The notes under the pieces: model-generated
Seen by the model: the letters and a program-made list of their open reading frames with translations, nothing else
Told to the model about the DNA's origin: nothing
The model's database searches: none
Assembly (NCBI GenBank): GCA_015680685.1
Contig: MNCI01013584.1
Location: forward strand, 335,937 to 399,936
Origin: Gnetum montanum
Lineage: Eukaryota; Streptophyta; Gnetopsida; Gnetales; Gnetaceae
DNA length: 64,000 nucleotides
Direction: 5' to 3'
Part shown: in pieces, positions 23,329 through 35,402 of the stretch
How positions within the stretch are numbered: the first letter of the stretch is position 1
How the letters are laid out: each line of letters starts with the position of its first letter
Program-made: the position numbers and the translations under genes

Positions 23329-23786
23329 GAATACCAAATCTGAGCCATATCCTTTAGATTTGATGCAAACAACCTACAAGCTTGATCTTGATGTTGAATA
23401 TTTGCATGAGCTAAAGCTAACTCAAACATGTGAATATATTCTTCAGCTAAATAAGCTTTTCCAGGAATGAAAGGCTCAGGAAAATATTTGTAAACTACCT
23501 TAGGAATATCATTGTAATTTTGAAATCCCAATGGTGTAACTCTTTGCCAAGAATTTGCCATCCTATTCCTTTGGATAGTTGAACTCTTAGAATTTCTAGA
23601 TCTTCTCTTATAAATTGGTAAACCAGATATAATGGGTGATCTTCTTGATCTTCTATTTTTCACTCCACTACTTGTTCCCAATTCAAAAAATTTCTTTGGT
23701 TCTTCTTCTGATGAAGAATGATTCTTAGAATCAAGAATATCTTTTGAAACTATTAAATTTTCTAAAATATCAATCTTCTTGGTCAT
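23329..23786 (-). pseudogene. Gag N-terminal part of element B
   Basis: An open frame from an ATG at 23786 into the gap. It has a basic linker (NRRSRRSPIISGLPIYKRRS) followed by FPEPFIPGKAYLAEEYIHMF, ELALAHANIQHQDQACRLFA and LKDMAQIWY, which is the start of the retrotransposon Gag domain (family pattern: G...PKEHI..FE.A......D....L...SL...A..WY). It begins about 100 bases from the primer-site motif, as expected. The capsid end and any zinc knuckle are hidden in the gap. Confidence 0.75.
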
Positions 23787-23886
23787 GAACTGAAAATAGT
23801 ATTTAATTACTTAAGCCTTTATAGCAGCATATAATGGTTGATGTGCTAAAATTATAAGGCTTACGAACTTAGAGGCTAAATTTTTA

Positions 23887-23904
23887 GCCCTCCTTCTAGC
23901 ACCA
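23887..23904 (-). promoter_or_regulatory. Putative primer binding site of element B
   Basis: Seven bases inside the 5' LTR the minus strand reads TGGTGCTAGAAGGAGGGC. The identical 18 bases lie five bases inside the 5' LTR of element C (45570-45587), and a two-base variant lies inside the 5' LTR of D. Starting with TGG (complement of the tRNA CCA end) and position fit a primer site. I could not match it to a specific tRNA from memory. Confidence 0.65.
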
Positions 23905-23911
23905 AAAGAAC

Positions 23912-26900
23912 TGTTGACGACCGTTTGGGACGCGACCACCAACGAGTGTCCTCAAATAAGATTTAGGTGCTTGCTAGTCTCTGGCAACACCAAGGCCAAA
24001 ATACATCTAAATAGACTCAGTAGTTAATGTGAGTATGTGTATATGCTGTTGCGGTGTGTTGTTATGAAAAATGAAATGATTGGGTCATGTGTAAAACGAT
24101 AAATGACTTATCTTAAAGAGATTCATCCAACTTTATAAAGTATTGTGACTTGTTGAGAGTTCTTATTCTATTCAATTGCCTAGTCTATGTGGTTCTTATA
24201 ATACCTTCTACTTCTAATTTTCCCTAGAGAAAGAGATAGTTCCATAAGAAAACTAGAAATAGAGCGAGATTCAATGGAAATAGAAAGAAGAGAAAAAGAA
24301 AGAAGATTTATGTAAAGATCTCAAATGTTTAAACAAGGTAAAATGGTACGAGTAAACACTTCACAATAAAGCTATCCCAGATTCAATAACTATGAATTTG
24401 TTCAAACTTTCATGGCTCAAATAAGCAATTTCTTCAAGACAATCTTACTATGCTACCCAAAAAATTGCTATGTAAACTATCATGTACCAGACTCTATTTT
24501 GGCTAGATAATGGATGTTAGCAATTGCATTCAACAGAACCTTGAAAAGACTTGAAAATTTTTGATTGAATTACCATGGAGATTCACTTTTAAAGATAAAA
24601 GAAGCTATTCTGGTCCTATCAAAATACCAAATATTTTCTGAACCCTCTTGACTATTGAATTGTTCAATGGCTTGACTACATGCAAAGGCTCTCTTACAAC
24701 AATCTCAATAGCGGTTTTTATACATTGAACAATAATAAAATTCACTACTAAAATGCTCTTAAGGCTTTCAAACACAAGCTCTTCTATGGCAAAATTTTAA
24801 TAGAAATTTTCTATCATGCAACAAGAACAATAAGAGCAATCTAAAAATCCCAAAATTATTTGCCAAGCATGATACTATCTAAACCACTATCTAAACAATT
24901 TAAAAAAAATAAAAAAAATAAATATAACTCATAGGACTATGACAAAGAGGTTGAAATGTTATCTTTAATAAGTCATCTTACAAGAAATCTTTCACAATTT
25001 ATTCTTTACAATCTTCCTCCAAGACCCCGAGTGTGACCCCAAGTGTCCATACTTCTAACCCTTGAGGCCTTTTTATAGGGTCTCATAGGTAGTTAGGTAT
25101 TACAAAATATCTTGGGTAACTTCTCTCCCAAGTAAGGAAGTTATAACTTGCCCAACAAGTTAGGAAGTTATAACTTATACATGAAGTTAGGAGAAAATCA
25201 TGCTAACATTGGCATGTGTCTTTACAAACTTCAAATATTTCTTTCATAAGTCAAAACCTAAACAATAATTTTAAGAAATAAAGCCAAGATATCTATACTA
25301 TAAGTGTTTCATAAAATTGTCATTTTATTTTTATTTAGGATTTTCATTGTTAAATATCATTAAGCCCTAGTAATTCTCATGAACAGGCGGTACTAAGAAA
25401 TTAATTCAGCATTCACCTTAGTGTAGATCAAGCACACCATCCGATGCTTGTATAATGAAATCATATGTATTTGCACTTGATGCTGGCTTTATATCCACGT
25501 AAAATTTGTTGTCGGCTTCCTTTGAAAAGTGACATTCACTGGGAAAAGAAATTCGAATACGGTGGTGGTTACTTGGCACCTTTTATAGGAGGTGCTTCAA
25601 TCAGCAACACATCCTTTACATCATCTCCTGGTAACTGATTCTTCCTTCCTTGATAACCAATTGGCAGCAAGCGATTGATCTCTGATTCCTGTGCACATTT
25701 TAAGAACGCCTCCGAATGTGAAGGCATCATGCCTGAATCATATATCAATTGCCACCACAAAACAAGGCCCTACTACTGCGTCTAGTAATGTTGTTGTGTG
25801 GTGTTTAGTTGTTGCCACCATGTGCCACCTCTGAGAGTGCCCCAGTATATGGAGGCCAAGATACTAGAACCTAATAGCTTGTTGATGTTAAATCCTCCAG
25901 TGGCTTTGCTGATGTCTCTGTAAGAGAACCGATTTCCATAGTTCTTCTTCTAGTTGTCAAATTCACAAGTTAATCCACCTCTATCCTCTATTCCAACAAG
26001 CATTTTGAGGGAGCAACCAAAGCGAATACAAGGTCAGATTAAGCTTTCAAACACAAAATATCTTCTTCATTATTGCATTCATTCACTCGAGGTACAGGAA
26101 TATTGGAGAGGTAACACTCAAGCAAGATACATGCACGTTTACAGCAGAGGCGAGTCTGAGCTCCAGAACGTGAAGGTCATACTAGGCAGGGTCGTGGCAC
26201 ACTGTGATGATGTTGCCCTTAGTCAGGATCTTGTAGGACCGCAGGGTTGTCTCCAGAAGAGCATGCTGGTTGGGCAAGTCTGAGAAGCCACCCCACGCCA
26301 CCTACAACTTGGAACTCGGTGCCCAGATTCATGCACAGATCATGAAAATCCGAATTCCGCAAGCATGTTGTTGTCTGCATCAAGATTTATCAAGATGTAT
26401 TCAAACTCGAAGCTAATGGAGTTCATAGGGTAGGCGTTCGATAAAATGCTAGAGCAGAATGTAATGAACTAGACCAGCATGATTACGGAGTATGGCCGCC
26501 ATGGTAATGATAAGTCCAGTGACAAAGGGCGCTGGTGCGACCCTTGGATAATCCTGTTTCTGCCATTTTATATGAATGTTTTTTTCGTAGGGCACAGATT
26601 ATTTAGAGTTGTGCCATGAGGATGATAATTTGAACATGAAAAGCAAAAGATTCCTTTGTGCCAACTTCCTTGTCGTGTAGTAGACCATGGAATAATGGAT
26701 TGCTATGCTTAGCTTTGATTGGTACCATGAAATTTGGTTCAGATACCATGGTCCCTTGCAATGATGCAGAGTACCTCCTGCATCACGTGGAATTCCACTT
26801 TTTCTTTTCCATTACAGGGCACACAGATTTATATTTTATAAATGATGCATATAGAAATTGAACTTCCTTCATAATCCTGCTAGAATTTGGTTATTTGTGA

Positions 26901-27263
26901 TACAGATGAAAAGTAGGCATTGGGATTATCAATATATTCATCAGTAAAGCCTAGTGGATCATAATATATATATATATATCTATATTGTTGCCCTATGAAA
27001 TGCAATGCTGATAATTATAGAGGGAGAACAATAGTTGGTGGTCCTGTACTCATCAGTGGAGACTTGTAAGTTTGATTGAGGAATGGTGCTCCTATAATTT
27101 TTTTTCCTTAAATTAAAGGAATGTTGTTGTTAACTACATTTTAACTCTTATTCTTTTTCTCTACAAACAGAAATTCTTGTCACTTCAACTATCAAACTGC
27201 AAAAACCTTTAATCAATTTTATCATGCCAACTTGTTCCATGAAATGGCCAAAATGTGCCAACA
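23912..27263 (-). mobile_element. 5' LTR of element B
   Basis: Partner of 14805-18172 with the same ends (TGTTG, CAACA). It contains the second copies of the captured fragments: unknown fragment at about 25420-25770, kinase-type at 25821-25945 and UFD1-like at 26126-26317. Presence in both LTRs means they were part of the LTR before the last transposition. A (TA)n run lies at about 26963-26980. Confidence 0.92.
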
Positions 27264-27576
27264 CTTGGCATAGATCTATCAGGGGTCAATATGACATTGT
27301 CCTCCATATCATGCCATCACAACTATTCATCTTGATGTAGGATAAAGGTGAAGTCTAGTACATACTCATCTAGATGAGTATATACCACTTTTCACTCTTG
27401 TGGGATTGGCAGTTTGACATCTTCATGCCTATGGAAATAAGACATTTTGTAATAAATAAAATAGTCAATGTGCTTTTGTAATTATAAGTTGTTTGAGAGT
27501 AATGTTCACCTTAGGTTTGTCCAATGATATTAATAATGTTCACTAATCCTAGATAATGCATGTTTCAACAAACAAA
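27264..27576 (-). other. 5' leader of element A, right of nested element B
   Basis: About 310 bases between B's right edge and A's primer site. In an unbroken Athila element this would be the untranslated leader and possibly the start of gag. No coding pattern is readable. Confidence 0.5.
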
Positions 27577-27596
27577 GTTCCTAGAAATGGTGCCAA
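27577..27596 (-). promoter_or_regulatory. Putative tRNA-Asp-type primer binding site of element A
   Basis: Directly inside the LTR end the minus strand reads TTGGCACCATTTCTAGGAAC. It resembles the TTGGCGCCGTTGCCGGGGA site of Athila-type elements, which pairs with tRNA-Asp. About six changes separate them, five of them G-to-A or C-to-T. Position and orientation agree with the minus-strand pol genes. Confidence 0.65.
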
Positions 27597-28420
27597 TGAT
27601 GAGCAATGGGATACCCCTACACCCAACCATACAAATCACAAAGCATTCACATACAATTTAGTGGACTTTATAGTTCCTAGTACACTAGTCTTTTAAGAAG
27701 TGAACCTTTCCCTAAGGACATTTGTTGTGTTCCTAATTACACTTGTGAAGCATAATGGTATGGTTAAGAGTAATTGAGGAATATAATTTTTTATCATTTT
27801 ATGTTTTATGGTTTTCATGCTTCAAGAGAGATAGAGTAATTTAATGACTAATTTAATTTAAAAAACTATTCTTTAATAATCCTAACATAAGCATCAGGTC
27901 CTACTTTTCACACATGTCTTGAACCAACGTATCCACTACTGGGTGCACCAAGCAATAATGTTGCTAGGATTACCAAGCAAATACGTGTTACACTCAAAGT
28001 GGTGGTACTTATGTATTTAATCTATCTAGCTTATCTCACTTAATTAGCTTAATTATTGGAAAATAATAAATATGCATAGATAAACATCTAAATTATCTAA
28101 AATGCTACAAGATTTATCAAGAAGCTCATCTTTATTGCCATATATAGTGTCATGCTCAGGTACAACAATGCTCAAATAAAGATTCGTATACTCAATGACT
28201 CTTATTGTAGGCACTTGGGAGAAATATTCTAACTTTTAGATGTAAAACCTACAAGAGTTTAGCTACTACTATGAATTTGATGTGCATAAACATGGCTAGG
28301 AGCTTGTATTTATAGTTGTTTCTTTAGGGCTACATCGACAAGGCAACACCATGTAAATAGGGCCCCGTTGACAAGGCCATGTCAATGGGACCCCATCAAT
28401 GTGACATAAGGACACTTCAT
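27597..28420 (-). mobile_element. 5' LTR of element A (outer edge unresolved)
   Basis: Its first 215 bases match the LTR remnant at 4635-4858. Read on the minus strand, the core promoter CTATAAATACAAG lies at about 28304-28316, AATAAA at 28131-28136, CTTGGTA-type units near 27930-27970, and the end CTCATCA abuts the primer site. Repeats of the GGGCCCCGTTGACAAGG kind (28330-28400) lie upstream of the TATA box. Where the LTR starts to the right of 28400 is not visible. Confidence 0.7.
28304..28316 (-). promoter_or_regulatory. TATA box of element A LTR
   Basis: On the minus strand ACTATAAATACAAG, upstream of an AATAAA about 170 bases away. Same layout as the LTR at 1791-2902. Confidence 0.6.
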
Positions 28421-31338
28421 CAAGAAGTTTATATGCTCTTCCTTTAATTAATTACTTCTAATTAGGAGAATTAATAGCTCTATTTGACAAGAAAAAGATA
28501 TCAGCCTCCACATGAATGCATGGATTCTATTGTCCATAGCCTTGCAACTATGTGGACACTAATCAAAATTCCTATCAACTAATAAAAAATTATGATTTTT
28601 GATAAGGTTTAACATTTGGTAGGGTTAGATAGATGGCTAGTGTAGTAGGAAAAAATATTTTACTAAGTTAAAATTAATTTAATTATTTTTCACTTTAGAA
28701 AAATAAAACTTGAGCCTACAAAGTTCAATTTCAACAAATACATGTTTATTTCTAATATTTTTCCATCTTCTCAACTCAATGGTGTTGTTAGATTGGTCAT
28801 TCAAGAAGCTGAGAATTAGTGATAATTTAAACTATGCATAGTAAGCATGTTACTTTGCTAATTCTTAATATATAAAAAGGTTAATATGGAAACTTTTTTA
28901 GCTTAGTAACTATCCTTAATACCTCATGATAATTTTAATTAAATTTGACCTTTTTTTCTTGAACCTTAGGATTAGGTAATTAATTTATACCTATCCTTAT
29001 AGAGATCCTTAAGTAAATACCAATAAACACTTTAATATTGAAGCAAGTCTAGTAACCCCCTAGTTATTGTTAGTCACACTATTGGAGTTTGTGTTCTAAG
29101 ATGGGTATAAAGGGTACAAGGAATCCAAGGAATGAAGCCAAAACATTGTTCAAAGAATCAAGCAGTAGAAAGATTAGTTAACAAATCAACAATGCAATAA
29201 AGGCTTACATCAACTCAACAAACATCGAGAGACATCAAGCTAAGATTGATCATCATGGACTTGACAAGACATATGATATCCATGAGGAAGAAAGGACAAT
29301 AAAGGTTTCATTAATTCATCATACCATCCCCTTGGCCAATACATACTATGCCCACATTGTATCAACTCGTAGGCTAACATTAAATTTTATCATTATTACA
29401 CTTTTCATATTCCAAAANATAGGCTAACATTAAATTTTATCATTATTACACTTTTCATATTCCAAAATCATAAAATTAGAAGTTAAATTTGTATACCATA
29501 GAAAAATTATAAAAATAAAAGATATTACTAAAAATTAGAAAGATAAGGAAATAAAATTCAAATGAAGAGGAGGCTAGGCCTCTCTTCCTTATTATAAATA
29601 GAGGTTAAGAGCCTCCAAATTGATCAAGAGAGTGAGGGAGCAGCAAGAATAAGATAATGATAGTGAATAGCCATGAGTGCCCTACCATTGTCAAGCTATG
29701 AAGCTTTCAAAAATTCTACAATGAAATTTTAAGAACTCTCAAGCATTTTCAGATTTTAGGTCCTCCATTATTGATCTATGAAGCTTTCAAACTTTCTTCA
29801 TTTTCAAGATCCCTCCATTTCATTCAAATTCAAAAAGCTCTCACAAATCCTCTCACAATTCTCTAATAATGACATCTCAATCTTACAATCCTTAGTCAAA
29901 TTATATTCCTAATATCATAGCTCAAATAATCATCATAATATTCTTAGTGATAATTAAGAATAAAGAAGACAAAGCTCTCAAAGAAACAAGAAGAATATTT
30001 CTTTCATTTGATTTCATTTCAAGTCATATTTTGATGCTTTGATTAGCATATTGATAGATCTCTATAAATTCTAGTCTTTTCTCAATCATTTCAACGTTAT
30101 TCAACAATTTAACATTAGATCTTAGAGTAACTAATGTATTTTGCAGAAGCTCATTATCATTTGAATATCAAAGATCAAGTTTCTCCTCATCTTCATTCAT
30201 TTTGTCTAAAATATATATCAACAATGTGCATATTTAAATCAAATTTGGAAAAAAATGGATCAAATTTCATCTAGATCAGACAAATTAGAAATCAAATTCT
30301 TCACCTATTAGTTGTCATTGATTTCTAGTGACTTTGGATGCTATGCTTTGAAAAATCCCAAGGCAACTTTTGGCAATAGAAGAATAACTACCTCATTGCC
30401 ATTGCTTCAAAGATGTTGGACAAAGTGATAATGATTAATATAATATTAATTTTAATATATTCAAATGATAGCTAGTGATAACATCAAATTTATTAGGATT
30501 TAAAGCATTTTGGTTTCAATCAAGTAAATTGATGTATGATGATACATAAAAATATAAAAGAATTCAAGAGATCTTGCACACTATTGATTTTTGCAATATT
30601 CATCAATATACTAGAACCTTTAACAAAACTTTTATACTTACACTTGATTCAACACATTGAATCATCAATAGACATTGAGGAGCAAGATTAAGTTAAACCA
30701 TTTCAAATGTTACACTTTGATCATGCTTCCCTTATGGTAGAATTAAGACTACATTCCTTGATTTCTTGATTCTCAAGAAGAGATAACAATTGAAAAACTT
30801 TCTTAATATTGCTTTTATTTCTTGTTTTCTTAATTTTCTTTATGTAAAATATTCTTAAGTAATAAAAGTTATATAAAATAATTTATCCTATCTTCACTAG
30901 GATAACTAGAGATATGTGTTGCATCTAATGTAACCTTGGTCAAGATTCGTAATTAGTGGTTGGTAGATCTTTAATTCACCTTTTGTCATTGCCTAGAGAT
31001 TAAGATGCATTATTGACATAAAAAATTTAATTTTCTCAAATATTTTTCTCACTTACACTTTCATTTATAGAATAAGTGGAAGAATTTTAACTTAAACCCT
31101 ATTCAAAAGGGAGAAAAAAAACATTGGAGCATGAAGAAAGATCTTAATGTGGACTCATTTGAGGATGAATGAATGTTAAGGAGGTTATTTTGTTGCTTCT
31201 CCATTTATAAATGATGTTTTTTCATTACTAAGATAGTTTTATTTTATAACCAAGTGATATAATTATTGTAATAGTTTTCTTAATAAAAGGGCATATTGTA
31301 GTAATAGACATGTATTTTAAGGTATTTTTTAGGGGTTT
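28421..31338. other. Gene-free AT-rich stretch with faint LTR-type signals
   Basis: No protein is readable on either strand. On the + strand ATTATAAATAGAGG at 29591-29604 resembles an LTR core promoter. The + strand at about 31150-31180 has ATTTGAGGATGAATG then TTAAGGAGG, similar to the pre-LTR end of chromoviruses, so this may be a worn-out Ty3/gypsy remnant. A 47-base exact duplication (29371-29417 and 29421-29467) around an N at 29418 is an unmerged contig overlap. Confidence 0.45.
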
Positions 31339-31743
31339 TGTGACATCTTGTTCCTAGATGTTATGGCAAACATCAAATCTACATTGCATTCAACATTGTA
31401 TGGAAAGAAAATAACAATGAAAATGTAGAGAAAAAATGAAAATAATGGTTTATTAATGTAGAATAATATATCTAGGTCATGCTTTAAGGATCCCACTTTA
31501 CGTGACACTTGTTACTTGGCTTTACTAGCTCTACAACTCTATGTTGATATGACCTCTAATGCTTGGGTATAAATACTTTAGGTTAAATTTCCAAAGATCA
31601 CATTGAGAAACATGTCCATTACTACAATGCACTCTCTCAATTCTTAATTATAACATTTCCTTTTAGGTCTTATTACAATAATTAGAACATTTTTCGTGAA
31701 GATACATCATCTAGTGGTACCATTCATGAATGGGGACATGACA
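31339..31743 (-). mobile_element. Short chromovirus-type LTR with adjacent polypurine tract
   Basis: On the minus strand the internal side reads TTTTTTTGAGAATGAACAAA, CCTAAGGGGGGTAGAT and then TGTCATGTCCCC. This is the typical 3' end of a Del/Tekay-like chromovirus (the last pol codons, the G-rich polypurine tract, then the LTR start TGTCATGTCCC). The 405-base LTR ends, in the same orientation, in ATGTCACA at 31339. Only about 100 bases of the internal region are recognisable; the rest of the element is gone or too diverged. Confidence 0.6.
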
Positions 31744-31757
31744 ATCTACCCCCCTTA

Positions 31758-33833
31758 GGTTTTGTTCATTCTCAAAAAAATCCATGTAGTGATATTTCTT
31801 TAACTTCAATGCTTCTTCCATGCTCCTATGCTCTAATACTTTGATTTCTTCTTTTTACTTGAGGTTGAATATTTGAATTTTTTCCTACATATTTTGTAAA
31901 TAAAATCTAAGTAAGAAGAATATGTGGAAATTAACTATTATTTTATTAGTATTTATCTTATTCTTCTAAGTTAATGACAAGAGGTACATTAAGGTTCAAC
32001 CCATCACCAATCACCAACCCTAAGTAGGATCACATAAAGTGCAACTCATACATGGTTACCCAAGTGAAGGTAGGACAAATCCATTTTTTGTAACTTGTAT
32101 TTTCCTAGATATTTTACCTAAAAAATTAAAATATAATTAAATAATGAATAAAATAGGAAGGTTATGAATAAAAGTAACATTAAGAGTCTCCCTAATCTTA
32201 ATCAGCCTCATGAATTAATAGAAGTAGTTGCAATGTTTCCATAAAGGGTATATGTTTGGATGGTCTTATTTAGGATGAAGGGCTTGATTTTTGTTCTTAA
32301 CCATAGTACTACTTAAGGATGAACATACTTAATTATGGGATTTTTTCAATTTGCTACCACTCTTTCGATTTTTTTTATTTACTAATTTTTTCACATTTTT
32401 ATATTTTAAATTTCTTAGTCTTGACTTTGACATCTATTTCTGAAATTCTTGTCATGGAATAATTTAAAATTTCCTATCAATGGATTGAAATTTTTTACTT
32501 CACTAGAAGGTAGGATGTTACAACATTAGTAGTCACTACTATCGACTATTGGGAAAGGTAGTAGATCATGGCATTATGGATAGTTGTTTACAAATTTGGT
32601 AGTTGAAACCTGAGGTGATTTCTATGATAGTGGTAGTTGTGATGATCATGTCTATTACTAGTGATAGCAATGATGATAGTGGATGTGATAGGGCAAAGGT
32701 TATTTGTGGGCACATTAGGCCATGAATGGCCTATGGGCCTGTATGATTGCATACATGCCATACCATGGCCATCCACCCATAGCACCCATCAACCCATGGT
32801 TATCCATGGATCCATAGCAAGTTATTCAAAAATCTCATTTTCCCCCAAAACTCGAAGTAAAATAGAAATCATGCTTTCTCCTACCTATTATGGTCTGCTC
32901 TACCCTGTGCTTGGTCCATTGTGCTCTATTTGGTCATTTCTCTTTGCCTACTATGCTCCACCTCTTTTGCTATCCTCCTTCATTGTTGCTACCACTATGT
33001 TCTTTGTAGCAGCTACTGCTTAGCTATAACAACTACTATTGCACTCTTTGTCTCCACTCCACCAATGCTACTACTGTTGCCTCTACTATTCTGCTCTCTG
33101 CTTTGCTCCATCTAATAAGTTAAGCTAGAATATTTGCTATTTTTTTTTTGTAAAAATGGTGTTTTCTTGCTCATTTGGATGTATGGTTTAAGGTTTTGGT
33201 TTTTGTTGTGATTTTAGTGCAAGTGCAACTCACAAATTTTTTTGTTCAAATTGCATGTCTACGTGTCTCACACATTTTTATTTTAAAATTTTTCTAGTGT
33301 GAGTCTATGCAAGTCACATTGAAACTAAGAATCATGTGATTCACTATAATTCAAATGGTTCTGCATTTTTCTCATTTTGTTAATGGTAGTCAGTTACCAC
33401 ATTGTGAAGTGTATTTTCAGTGCATTGTCATTTTATGTCACTATTTATAATTGTAAGAGACCTACACCTCACATTGTAGTGTGAGAGAATTTTAATTCAT
33501 AAACCATGACCACATTGCGATGTGTAGTTTCATGGAACTATTTATTAATTTCTTTGTATCTAATTGTGAGAGACCATTTCCTCACAGTATTTATTGAATT
33601 GTAATATATTTGGAAAAATGTAGCCACATTACCATCTAGCACTATTTTTTTTATTTTTATTTTTGGTTTATGATTGTGTAAGAACTACGCCTCATAGTCT
33701 ACTAGCAATATAACTACAAGTGAATTGCAACTTGTAGTCATGTATCCCTATTTCTAATGTGTGCTAATAATGTTAATTTTAATGTAGCATAGCTATAGTT
33801 GGCAAATTATTTTCAAAGTTATATCCAATCATG
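31758..33833. other. Gene-free AT-rich stretch
   Basis: No gene was recognised. The + strand frames at 32661-33115 have no family pattern. From about 33250 onward short CACATTGYGATGTGTAG-like words recur. They resemble words in 36700-38800 and 41500-41700 and may be subterminal repeats of the transposon that carries the ULP-like gene. Confidence 0.4.
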
Positions 33834-35067
33834 AGTGTTGTAAAAGCCAAAGGCACCAACCAAAAAGATGTTCCATGTGAGTATTTATTTTATTTTGAAT
33901 TGTAGTTATTTTAAAAATATATTACTACACTTGTTCAAAAATTTTATTTGTGTTATGTAATTTTAAATGTTATTGAATCTCTAAAATTTTAACTATTGCC
34001 TTAGTTTGTGAACATAATGGTCAAGCTATTTTGGAGTTTTTAGCAATGTCTATCCTTTTTGAAAAGTTAAAGAGAATTAGAATATATGATTGGATGAAAA
34101 TGGAAGGTTGTTATGATAAAATGTTGTTTACAATTTTTATAAATGGTTGACTAATGATGTCTTAGATGGGTTGAATACTTTGCAAGCCACTGTATAAGGT
34201 CATAATTTCACCTTCAATGCAAATGATATTGTAGATATCATACAAGTTCCATGTTGCAATGAGCTAGCTATTAAGAAATGAAGATGGAAGAAAAGTGAAA
34301 AGCACTTGATTCACTATGTCCAGAGAGATAGCAACCCAAATTACTATTTGGATTTTTTGTTGCTCTCAAAATTTATGCAATGGACTTTATTTCTAGTAAA
34401 AGCAATAAAAGCTAAAATTTCTAACAATGCAATTTTACTGATGTGGGCATTGGATAATAATGAAGATCTTTCTTTTGATATCCTATTGACCATACTATTT
34501 GATATGAGGAGGCATGGAAGGACATAGTAGCTTTATGATGTTAGAGAGTCTCTAGGCTTTCCAATTATTGTGACCAAATTATTATAGAAACATAACATAT
34601 AGTTTATCCTTGCCCAAGTTCAAGAGATAGTGAAGTTGGAGCTTGATAGCATTTTCAGAAATGCATCCTTGTTTGAGATGCCTAAAAGCTCAATTGATGT
34701 GAAAGAAGATCATAAGCCTACTATGCAAGATGTGTGCTAGCATGATAAATGTTCTTTGAAAGTAATCAAAAACAAGTTAGATAATGTTATTGAGACATTA
34801 CTTCAATTTTCCAAAAGTAATGCAACACTTTGGAATATTATGGAGGAGTTGAAATTTGACAAGTCTTAGTTGGTGGAAGACAACAATGCACTAAAATAGA
34901 AAGCTTTGTGGTAAAAAAAAAATAGTTGCATGAACTAGGTTCTTGATGAGAATCAAAAAATGCTTGATGAAATTGTAGCATTGAATACTAATATATGTGC
35001 ACTAAGGAATGCATTGGTGGCCAAAAACATTCACCTTGATAAAAGCAACATCATAAAAGATCCTTAA
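33834..35067 (+). pseudogene. N-terminal part of a transposon-borne ULP-type gene (degraded)
   Basis: From an ATG at 33834 (MSVVKAKGTNQKDVPC) an interrupted + strand frame runs through ILEFLAMSILFEKLKRIRIY, FTFNANDIVDIIQVPC, HYVQRDSNPNYYLDFLLLS and AILLMWALDNNEDLSFDILL. A coiled-coil-like tail follows (NKLDNVIETLLQFSKSNATL, EIVALNTNICALRNALVAKN). The first block follows the general pattern of the plant-transposon-protein/DUF1985-type region that precedes ULP1 proteases in plant mobile elements. At least one intron is likely near 33888-34015 (polypyrimidine then TTGCCTTAG before the next readable block). Several stops and shifts break it. Confidence 0.5.
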
Positions 35068-35402
35068 AATGGCATGATGTTGTACATTTTCTATATTTCT
35101 TTAAATATTTATCATTTTTGGAACCTTTTCTTTTAATGTTCTTAATGTCAATATCTATAACAAATTTGGATGATATGGGTACACCCAAAGCATCCAAGAG
35201 ATTTTTTTGCTTCTGTTAAGTATAACAAAGAATAAGTAATCCATAAAGCAATAGGTAAGTAAAGTTGATATTGTTGTTGCATTTGTTATGTTTAGATATT
35301 AAAATTTTCAATTTTCTGGTTACCATAGTCTTATTATATGTATGAAACAATAATAGTAAAATGTTGTCTAAGTTTATTATCTAATTTTTTCATCCTATAG
35401 CA

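Larger units (their letters stand above)
14805..27263 (-). mobile_element. Element B: Tat-like Ty3/gypsy retrotransposon with 3.35-kb LTRs
   Basis: Two direct repeats (14805-18172 and 23912-27263), each beginning TGTTG and ending CAACA, flank a minus-strand gag, protease, archaeal-type RNase H, RT and integrase. An 18-base primer-site-like motif lies just inside the 5' LTR. The flanking five bases are CCTGA on the left and CTTGG on the right. Both are one transition from CCTGG, so a decayed target duplication is likely. B is inserted in element A between leader and gag. Coding capacity is broken by stops, a scaffold gap and a deletion that removed the RT thumb and the usual RNase H. Confidence 0.9.
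4635..28420 (-). mobile_element. Element A: Athila-like Ty3/gypsy retrotransposon, split by element B
   Basis: On the minus strand the order is 5' LTR (from 27597 rightwards), tRNA-Asp-like primer site (27577-27596), leader (27264-27576), then after the nested element B gag (14804 to about 13500), protease, RT, RNase H, integrase (to about 9650), spacer, an envelope-like ORF (7640-5072) and an LTR remnant (4858-4635). This is the Athila layout within the non-chromovirus Ty3/gypsy group: gag-pol plus an extra ORF 3' of integrase. All frames are broken by stops and shifts. The outer edge of the 5' LTR is not resolved, so 28420 is approximate. Confidence 0.75.

Noticed and set aside
22672-23470. 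Two + strand open frames
   Set aside because: They cross the N gap and lie opposite the gag-protease frame of element B.
32661-33115. Overlapping + strand frames of 120 and 64 codons
   Set aside because: No family motif; composition reflects TGCTCC and TACTAT-rich low-complexity sequence.
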